Of a stretch of 64,000 nucleotides of DNA, positions 58,424-64,000 are shown piece by piece. Each line of letters starts with the position of its first letter. Within the stretch, counting starts at the first letter, position 1. This stretch comes from an uncultured Rhodospirillales bacterium (GTDB lineage Bacteria > Pseudomonadota > Alphaproteobacteria > Rhodospirillales > JABHCV01). Position numbers and translations under genes: made by a program. Below the pieces are notes generated by a model, which worked only from the letters and a program-made list of their open reading frames with translations, was not told the DNA's origin and did no database searches. The stretch lies in assembly GCA_938092065.1 (NCBI GenBank), contig CALKND010000017.1:62001-126000 (forward strand), given 5' to 3'.

Positions 58424-59200
58424 ATGGCTGCTAAGATTCTAAAAATATGTCGTTACCCAGTAAAAGGCCTAAGTCCGGAGCACTTGTCTGAGACTACGCT
58501 TGAATCAGGTGGTGCCTTAATTAATGATAGGCGCTTTGCCCTGGCTCTTGGTTCTACCCAGTTCGACGCTAAAACACCGCACTGGCTCCCAAAAACTAGC
58601 TTTCTTGCCCTGGTGAGAAATGAGAAGCTAGCGACGCTAGAAACGGTTTTTGATGATGAAACAGATACCTTGCAGGTTCTTCGTGATGGCAATCAATTGG
58701 TTCGAGGAAAGCTAACAAACACGGTTGATTGTGCCATATTGGAAGACTTTTTCTTGAATTATATGAAAGATGAGGCACAAGGTAAGTTGCGTTTGGTTGA
58801 AGCTGGAAGCGAAACTATTTTTACTGATCAGAAACAAAAATTGATTTCGATCGTCAATTTAGCATCTATTCGTGATTTTGAACGAGTCGTTGCCAAGCAT
58901 ATCGATCCAATTCGCTTTCGCGCAAATATCTATATAGACGGTGTTGATCCCTGGTCGGAATTTGACTTGGTCGGTAAAGAGATATCATGTGGCGAGTTGA
59001 CTATAGAAGTGACGGAACGCATTGACAGGTGTGCAGCCATCAATGTTGATCCACAAACAGGTGTCCGTGATATAAATCTAATAAATTTACTGAAAAGTAG
59101 TTTTGGTCACATTGAGATGGGAGTTTTTGCCAAGATCAAAAATGGGGGTCATATTGCTATTGGTGATGCCCTAAACACATTACCAATGCATAATAGTTAA
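58424..59200 (+). CDS. MOSC domain protein
   Basis: This 258-residue protein has a MOSC N-terminal beta-barrel (ICRYPVKGLSPEHLSE, LINDRRFALA) and the MOSC domain (about 130-250). The latter has the conserved RFRANIYIDG, ERIDRCAAINVDPQTGVRD and the Cys expected to bind molybdenum cofactor. Family members include the mARC-type reductases of N-hydroxylated compounds and sulfur carriers. The exact substrate cannot be told. It is divergent from clpB across about 185 bases. Confidence 0.88.
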   Translation: MAAKILKICRYPVKGLSPEHLSETTLESGGALINDRRFALALGSTQFDAKTPHWLPKTSFLALVRNEKLATLETVFDDETDTLQVLRDGNQLVRGKLTNTVDCAILEDFFLNYMKDEAQGKLRLVEAGSETIFTDQKQKLISIVNLASIRDFERVVAKHIDPIRFRANIYIDGVDPWSEFDLVGKEISCGELTIEVTERIDRCAAINVDPQTGVRDINLINLLKSSFGHIEMGVFAKIKNGGHIAIGDALNTLPMHNS

Positions 59201-59364
59201 AGTTCAACTAATTCAATAAAAAACCCGTTCCAGATATGGTTGTCGCTGTTTAAGGTCTAATAACAAAAAAGATTAGAATTAACATCCATGCTTGTGTGAG
59301 CTATGAACAATGCAAATTTCGTATTTTAAAATTTGCTTTAGTTCAATTAAGCTAAAAATTTATT

Positions 59365-59979
59365 ATGGGAACCCAAAATATGGGTATTAAATCCAGAAAC
59401 ATCACCGCCGTCCCCCACAGAGTTAAAGTCCAAGAACGTTGGCGAGTTAATAATCACAAGGGCGGAGTATTGTGGTTTACTGGACTGTCCGGTTCAGGCA
59501 AGACAACGTTAGCTTTTGAGCTAGAAAAGATATTATTTTCTGAAGGCTATCATGCCTATGTGTTGGATGGTGACAATATACGTCAGGGATTAAGCAGTGA
59601 TCTGGGTTTTAACCATGAGGACAGAACAGAGAATATTCGACGCATTGGCGAGGTGGCGGCTTTGTTCACTGGAGCTGGAACCATTGTCCTATCGGCTTTT
59701 ATCTCGCCATATCGTAGTGATCGCTCACTTGCGCGGAAGGCAGTTGGGGAGAGCTTCCACGAGATTTATTTATCGGCTAATCTCGGTATCTGCGAGGCAC
59801 GCGACACCAAAGGTCTATATAAAAAAGCTCACAATGGTGAAATTCCAAATTTTACAGGCGTTTCAGCCCCTTATGAATGTCCAACAAGTCCCGATCTGAC
59901 TATTGATACAGAAAATCTGAGCATTGAAGACAGCACAACCTTTTTAATGCACTACATTAAAAGAGTATTCAAGATGTAA
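59365..59979 (+). CDS. cysC: Adenylylsulfate kinase
   Basis: This 204-residue kinase phosphorylates APS to PAPS. The P-loop GLSGSGKTT is at residues 40-48. VLDGDNIRQGLSSDLGFNHEDRTENIRR and FISPYRSDRSLAR are the APS-binding blocks, and DTKGLYKKA follows. It is a stand-alone CysC, with no CysN fused and no cysD/cysN nearby, so PAPS may serve assimilation or sulfation. ATGs at 59365 and 59380 are both possible. It is convergent with gapR, 11 bases apart. Confidence 0.94.
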   Translation: MGTQNMGIKSRNITAVPHRVKVQERWRVNNHKGGVLWFTGLSGSGKTTLAFELEKILFSEGYHAYVLDGDNIRQGLSSDLGFNHEDRTENIRRIGEVAALFTGAGTIVLSAFISPYRSDRSLARKAVGESFHEIYLSANLGICEARDTKGLYKKAHNGEIPNFTGVSAPYECPTSPDLTIDTENLSIEDSTTFLMHYIKRVFKM

Positions 59980-59990
59980 ACTGGTTAGAG

Positions 59991-60236
59991 TTAATCAATA
60001 TCAAGAGCACGCTTATATAGGTCGAGAATTTGTTCCTGTTCTTGACGGTCTGACTGATCCATTTTTCTTAACCTTACAATCATACGGATCACCTTGGTGT
60101 CAAAGCCATTTCCCTTGGCTTCCGAATAGATTTCTTTGATATCAGCAGCAAGGGCTGCTTTTTCTTCTTCTAAACGTTCAATACGTTCAATGAAGGACCG
60201 TAACCGATCCGCAGCGACACCACCAACTTCCGTCAT
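59991..60236 (-). CDS. gapR: GapR nucleoid-associated protein (DUF2312)
   Basis: The protein is 81 residues. [52 protein letters not shown] is the DUF2312 signature, a long coiled-coil helix followed by a basic turn. Caulobacter GapR binds overtwisted AT-rich DNA ahead of polymerases and stimulates topoisomerases. GGAG eight bases before the ATG at 60236 (MTEVGG) decides the start; an in-frame ATG five codons upstream overlaps that site. It fits with gcrA in marking the organism as alphaproteobacterial. Confidence 0.93.
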   Translation of the reverse strand: MTEVGGVAADRLRSFIERIERLEEEKAALAADIKEIYSEAKGNGFDTKVIRMIVRLRKMDQSDRQEQEQILDLYKRALDID

Positions 60237-60575
60237 TTTTTGACTCCACAAATAGAATATAGAGAGGCAAGATAATCGTCCCTGTGGCGTGTTAGCAAGC
60301 TCATAAATAAATTATTTGTTGGTGTTAATACCTGCTTCTGACGCTTTTCAATAACCTGTTAATGATGTCTCCGAGGTGATTGTGTTTTAATTTTCTATTC
60401 TGCTTGGCTTTATTGTAAATTTCCAGTAATCACCAAATATAATGTAGCTCAAAATAGCCTTGTAGGTTTTCTATTTCAACTGAGTGGTCAGGCTTTGAGT
60501 TCCTCCAGTTACCAAAGTAATAAATTAGTCATACTGGTACAGGGACGTATCTAGCTACACTTCCTTCGTGGTTAT
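60237..60575. other. AT-rich spacer, no gene seen
   Basis: These 339 bases lie between the gapR start and the 3' end of the N-formylglutamate amidohydrolase gene, both on the minus strand. I find no ORF, RNA gene or clear terminator. The part nearest gapR should hold its promoter. Confidence 0.5.
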
Positions 60576-61361
60576 TCAAAAACGCTCAACCCTTTGTAAG
60601 TTGCTGTTTGCCAATAATTCTCTCAGGATGTCTGCAAATGTGTTGGCCCAATACTGAGCGCCGTCATGAGTGTCGATTAAATCCTGACGTATTTCTATTG
60701 CGCAATTTGGAAGTCCAACTGCACCTGCATGAATATCAAGGGTATAGCCAAATTCCCGGCCAGAGTAGGGCTCGTTGTCGCCAATGTAATAGCGTCCATT
60801 TCCAATAGCTTTTAGTTTTTCAAGCAAGGGTAGGGCGAGACGCGGGTCTCGATTCCAAAGCACACCAATATCCCAGTAGCGTTTGTTTCCACCCAAGGAT
60901 GGGGTGAAACTGTGTATTGAAATTAGCGCTGGGACAGGACCGCGCCGCCACAAAAGAGCAAGGGTTTTGGAGATGGTTTGATGATAAGGCCAGAAGAAGT
61001 TTTCAACTCTAGCAAGCCGTTGCTCTTCGCTTAGTTTTTGGTTGCCAGGAATAATGGTTGTGTCGCTTTTCTCTGGTATAGAACTGACATCGCCAGGTTG
61101 GCGATTTACGTCAATCAATAAGCGAGAGTATCCAGCTAAGACTGCTGCCGCGTCTAATTTTTCAGAGAGAATACGGGTAACATTTTCTGCGCCGATGTCC
61201 AACGCCACATGCTGTTTAAATATGCTTTGATCTAAGCCAATGTTTTCCATGGTACGGGGGGTGGTTGGTGAAGCATGGTCACAAACCAGCAACGTGGAGG
61301 CCTTGCCATCAGCATTTAATAACGTAAATGGAGGGGGATCATCTTTGTTGATAAGCCTCAC
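60576..61361 (-). CDS. N-formylglutamate amidohydrolase family protein
   Basis: This 261-residue zinc hydrolase family member has LLVCDHASPTTP near the N-terminus, HVALDIGAENVTRIL, SRLLIDVNR, ISIHSFTPSLGG and LDIHAGAVGLPNCAIEIRQDLI, which are the metal and substrate blocks of the HutG-like amidohydrolase superfamily. The nominal reaction is hydrolysis of N-formylglutamate in histidine breakdown, but there are no hut genes here, and this shorter subgroup is often annotated only by family. Substrate is therefore open. It is divergent from the HIG1 gene. Confidence 0.87.
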   Translation of the reverse strand: MRLINKDDPPPFTLLNADGKASTLLVCDHASPTTPRTMENIGLDQSIFKQHVALDIGAENVTRILSEKLDAAAVLAGYSRLLIDVNRQPGDVSSIPEKSDTTIIPGNQKLSEEQRLARVENFFWPYHQTISKTLALLWRRGPVPALISIHSFTPSLGGNKRYWDIGVLWNRDPRLALPLLEKLKAIGNGRYYIGDNEPYSGREFGYTLDIHAGAVGLPNCAIEIRQDLIDTHDGAQYWANTFADILRELLANSNLQRVERF

Positions 61362-61532
61362 TGTGCGAGGCCCGGTAATTTATTCAACATGGCTTCTGTC
61401 TAGCCCAACTAGAAAACGAATTTAAAGCTATTTATTAACATTTACACAGAAAAGGGTTTTCAGGATAAGTATGCATTTTGTTACCCGTCTCTTTTCTGGT
61501 GATATCTTATGATCCTATGATATAAAAATTAA

Positions 61533-61739
61533 ATGATTATAATCACTTTGATCTTGCCCTACTTAATAGGTTTTTTTGCCTTAGCTACACTTACTGTTCT
61601 TGTCATAGGATTACTGGGTATGGCTCGTGGAGGCTCCTATAAAGAGCGCTCTAACATACTTATGCGCTGGCGTGTCGGTTTACAAGGTATTACGCTTGCT
61701 CTTGTTGCCTTACATGTGGCACTTGCGAGTATTTTTTAA
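61533..61739 (+). CDS. HIG1-domain twin-transmembrane protein
   Basis: This 68-residue protein has two membrane helices joined by a polar loop. GLLGMARGGSYKERSNILMRWRVGLQG is the pattern of the bacterial HIG1 (hypoxia-induced) family, whose mitochondrial relatives Rcf1 and HIGD associate with cytochrome oxidase. A link to the aa3 oxidase encoded 10 kb away is inference. DUF983, which usually belongs to the cox operon, follows 49 bases later. Confidence 0.82.
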   Translation: MIIITLILPYLIGFFALATLTVLVIGLLGMARGGSYKERSNILMRWRVGLQGITLALVALHVALASIF

Positions 61740-61788
61740 AGAATTAAAATTGCCGTTTTGTTCGGCCAGATCATTCTGGAAAACTTAT

Positions 61789-62163
61789 ATGCAACACTAC
61801 TGGTTGGTTATTAAACGAGGTTTGATCCGGCGTTGTCCAAAGTGCGGAAAAGGACACATTTTTAATGGATATCTTCGCCTTGTGCCGGAATGCCTTGAAT
61901 GTGGGGAATCATTTCGTAATATTCGTTCGGATGATGCCGCTCCATGGGCAACTGTATTGTTTGTTGGACACCTAGCTGCGTGGATGATTGGTAATATGGT
62001 GAAAGGTGACATTTCGGCGATGAATTTGATCTTAATTGTACTAATATTTGTTTTGTCCGCCGCTGGCATAACCTTACCAATTATGAAAGGGGTGTTTGTC
62101 AATCTGAATTGGATAAGCGGTCTTCGATACGCTGACCCTAGCGATCCCAACGAACAAATTTAA
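61789..62163 (+). CDS. DUF983 family membrane protein
   Basis: This 124-residue protein starts MQHYWLVIKRGLIRRCPKCGKGHIFNGYL. It has two CxxC pairs (CPKC, CLEC) forming a likely zinc ribbon ahead of two membrane helices (about 55-75 and 80-102). In alphaproteobacteria DUF983 is normally encoded after coxC in the cox operon; here it is displaced together with HIG1. The frame is open upstream to 61627, but only the ATG at 61789 gives the family N-terminus. Function is unknown, with a presumed link to oxidase biogenesis. Confidence 0.88.
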   Translation: MQHYWLVIKRGLIRRCPKCGKGHIFNGYLRLVPECLECGESFRNIRSDDAAPWATVLFVGHLAAWMIGNMVKGDISAMNLILIVLIFVLSAAGITLPIMKGVFVNLNWISGLRYADPSDPNEQI

Positions 62164-62384
62164 TAAAGTGCGTCATCTATAATACTCTGCCGTGATTCCT
62201 AAAAGATATTATCTATTCAATTAAGTTCTAAGAACTTGTTAGGCATACGTAGAGAGCAATAATAAATGCCGTTTCTTTTGCGCGCAGCAGTGGTGTTGAC
62301 GTTTTGCGGCATGTTTCTACTCAAACTGGTTTTATATAGAAACTAGTAGATATAAGTGAATTAACCGCAGTGGTAGATGAGAAA

Positions 62385-62459
62385 TGGTGCCGCCGGACAG
62401 AATTGAACTGTCGGCCTCGCCATTACCAATGGCGCGCTCTACCCCTGAGCTACGGCGGC
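62385..62459 (-). tRNA. tRNA-Thr (GGT)
   Basis: On the minus strand GCCGCCG and CGGCGGC form the acceptor stem and CCA is encoded. The D arm is GCTC-AGGGGTA-GAGC, the anticodon stem CGCCA/TGGCG encloses TTGGTAA (anticodon GGT), and the T arm ACAG-TTCAATT-CTGT is normal. The length is 75 bases with CCA. All stems pair fully. No other tRNA was seen in the window. Confidence 0.97.
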
Positions 62460-62598
62460 ATCTTCGCCCGAGCATCATGTCTTGGACGTGAAAGCGCGCA
62501 CAATGACATAGGGTTTGTTCCCTTGCAAGGGTCCCTTGCCGAAGTTTTTCAACGTGCGCACCACGAAAAATGATAAGAAATGTTGGGAGGTTAAAAAC

Positions 62599-62763
62599 AT
62601 GGCAAAAATCAATACGGGTAAACCATCTGGGACCACAGCCCAAAAGCTCACTAGGCATGAAAAAAGTATGGAGGAACGACGAAAACGCCAAGCAAACGCG
62701 CTTCGCGCTAACCTAAAAAAACGCAAAGTTCAGTCACGCCAACGAAGTGAATCAGACCAATAG
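62599..62763 (+). CDS. Small basic protein of unknown function upstream of murA
   Basis: This 54-residue protein (MAKINTGKPSG...) is highly charged, with a predicted helix EKSMEERRKRQANALRANLKKRK. GGGAGG eight bases before the ATG at 62599 is an excellent ribosome-binding site and overrides the longer upstream frame starting at 62515, which would run from the tRNA region. Short Arg/Lys-rich proteins with ALRANLKKRK-type tails are commonly encoded just before murA in alphaproteobacteria. Function is unknown. Confidence 0.75.
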   Translation: MAKINTGKPSGTTAQKLTRHEKSMEERRKRQANALRANLKKRKVQSRQRSESDQ

Positions 62764-62871
62764 GGTTGTTGTTAAAATTCAATGGGAATGGTTTCGTCAC
62801 TTGTCCGTGTCACCGGCATAGAGTAGAAGATCCCTAGAAAATTTACTTCAACTGTCGACGAATGGACCTCA

Positions 62872-64000
62872 ATGGATCGAATAGTTATTCGCGGTGCGAA
62901 AAGCTTGAATGGCACCATCTACATAGGTGGAGCAAAAAATGCAGCACTGCCTCTGCTCGCATCTTGTTTGCTTAGTGAACAGACACTGACACTGTCAAAC
63001 TTGCCTCACTTAGTCGATGTATCGAGCATGGCGCATCTGTTAGCCGAACTTGGTGTTTCTATCTCAATGAATGGAAACGCGGGTGGTGGTGGAAATATGG
63101 GTCGAGTGTTCGAACTCACAGCTTGTGGCAATATCCATACAACGGCACCTTACGAATTGGTGCGCAAAATGAGGGCTTCAATTTTAGTGCTAGGGCCTTT
63201 GTTAGCCCGCTATGGCGTTGCGCGCGTTTCTTTGCCCGGGGGATGTGCCATTGGTACTCGGCCAGTGGACCTGCACCTAAAAGCATTGGCCCAAATGGGC
63301 GCAGAAATTGATCTGACTGATGGTTATATCGAGGCGAAAGCACCCAACGGGTTGAAAGGGGCACATATTGTATTTCCAACCGTTACTGTTGGCGGCACGG
63401 AAAATCTTTTAATGGCTGCTGCTTTAGCTGATGGAAAGACCATCATTACCAATGCTGCACGAGAGCCCGAAGTAACCGACTTGGCTCAATGTCTTGTCGC
63501 CATGGGGGCAAAGATTGAAGGTATTGGCACAGACACCCTAAATATTATAGGTCAGAGAGAATTACATGGGGCTGATTATTCAGTAGTTCCTGATCGTATT
63601 GAAACAGGAAGTTACGCGGTTGCTGCAGCTGTTACTGATGGTGATTTGACCCTAAAAGGCACTCGCCTGAATTTAATTGAATCTATTGCGGGCATCTTGA
63701 GACAATCTGGCGTCAGTATTGTGGAGGTCGATGATGGCATTAGGGTGCGTCGGGCGTCGGAAGGGATAAGCGGCGTTGATGTAATGACCGAACCGTTCCC
63801 TGGTTTTCCGACAGATATGCAGGCACAGATGATGGTTCTGATGTCTGTAGCTAGAGGGGCATCAATGATTACTGAAACAATTTTTGAGAATCGCTTCATG
63901 CATGTGCCTGAACTTTCGCGTATGGGGGCAGATATAAACGTGCACGGGTCGTCTGCTATTATCCGTGGGGGGGTCAAACTAAAGGGAGCTCAAGTTATGG
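62872..64000 (+). CDS. murA: UDP-N-acetylglucosamine 1-carboxyvinyltransferase (3' end outside window)
   Basis: The first 376 residues are visible, about 90 percent of the usual 420. The enzyme transfers enolpyruvate from PEP to UDP-GlcNAc, the first committed step of peptidoglycan synthesis. The catalytic lysine region [12 protein letters not shown], the catalytic Cys in [16 protein letters not shown] (the residue modified by fosfomycin) and [12 protein letters not shown] are all intact. The ATG at 62872 ([10 protein letters not shown]) is the family start; the ATG at 62862 is out of frame. Confidence 0.95.
   Translation, partial: MDRIVIRGAKSLNGTIYIGGAKNAALPLLASCLLSEQTLTLSNLPHLVDVSSMAHLLAELGVSISMNGNAGGGGNMGRVFELTACGNIHTTAPYELVRKMRASILVLGPLLARYGVARVSLPGGCAIGTRPVDLHLKALAQMGAEIDLTDGYIEAKAPNGLKGAHIVFPTVTVGGTENLLMAAALADGKTIITNAAREPEVTDLAQCLVAMGAKIEGIGTDTLNIIGQRELHGADYSVVPDRIETGSYAVAAAVTDGDLTLKGTRLNLIESIAGILRQSGVSIVEVDDGIRVRRASEGISGVDVMTEPFPGFPTDMQAQMMVLMSVARGASMITETIFENRFMHVPELSRMGADINVHGSSAIIRGGVKLKGAQVM

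Noticed and set aside
60576-61361. Histidine degradation (hut) operon
   Set aside because: No hutU, hutH or hutI is present in the window; only a family-level amidohydrolase is supported.
62332-62726. Overlapping ORFs across the tRNA-Thr gene on both strands
   Set aside because: They run through the tRNA and the murA-proximal small gene in other frames and have no family signature.

Overview
The window is a stretch of chromosome from an alphaproteobacterium, most like the Rhodospirillales or related marine lineages. The markers are a GcrA cell-cycle regulator, a GapR/DUF2312 nucleoid protein, class I lysyl-tRNA synthetase, plant-type glutamate-cysteine ligase, a SAM-II riboswitch in front of metZ, an A1-type cox operon, and the domains DUF1178, DUF4167, DUF983 and HIG1. 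The DNA is moderately AT-rich by eye. Most genes are conserved housekeeping genes on both strands. Several spacers of 300-800 bp hold no intact gene, and three of them contain short protein-like reading frames that look like decayed genes. I see no CRISPR array, insertion sequence, prophage, rRNA operon or toxin cluster.

Layout. 1-5.4 kb: the C-terminally cut end of a large fused flavin/iron-sulfur oxidoreductase, then metZ under a SAM-II riboswitch with its own terminator. 5.4-13.4 kb: tldD, gshA, rsmE, ubiA, ubiD and class I lysS. 13.4-21 kb: a Sel1-repeat protein, an AT-rich spacer with two DnaA boxes upstream of gcrA, a Nudix protein, gluQ, an HNH nuclease, rpsD and a membrane glycosyltransferase. 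20.9-28.2 kb, minus strand: the purine cluster purB, NRDE protein, purC, purS, purQ, purL, then bolA and grxD with a clear terminator. 28.4-37 kb: map, sfsA, several methyltransferases, grxC, a nitrilase-family gene, DUF1178, ubiG, lysC and a flavin oxidoreductase. 36.9-46.4 kb, plus strand: ptsP, a RodZ-like gene, ispG, hisS, hemA, prfA and prmC. 46.7-54 kb: DUF4167, then coxB, coxA, ctaG, coxC, a 37-residue membrane ORF, DUF420 and a divergent heme-copper-oxidase-like subunit I. 54-64 kb: an M23 peptidase, clpB with a sigma-32-like promoter, MOSC, cysC, gapR, an N-formylglutamate amidohydrolase family gene, HIG1, DUF983, tRNA-Thr, a small basic protein and the start of murA.

Genes that work together: six purine genes; three ubiquinone genes (ubiA, ubiD, ubiG); thiol and iron-sulfur homeostasis (gshA, grxC, grxD, bolA); translation termination (prfA with prmC) and tRNA charging (lysS, hisS); tetrapyrrole and isoprenoid supply (hemA, ispG); and aerobic respiration (cox genes with assembly factors).

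The least ordinary item is the coxC-distal three-gene unit (small membrane ORF, DUF420, oxidase-like protein at 51981-53946). The last protein keeps the heme histidines of the oxidase superfamily but has an Asp-His-Asp sequence where the paired copper-B histidines would be expected. Other items for a second look are two interleaved inverted repeats ahead of the RodZ-like gene, DnaA boxes ahead of gcrA, and an ORF without a good start codon between purQ and purL.
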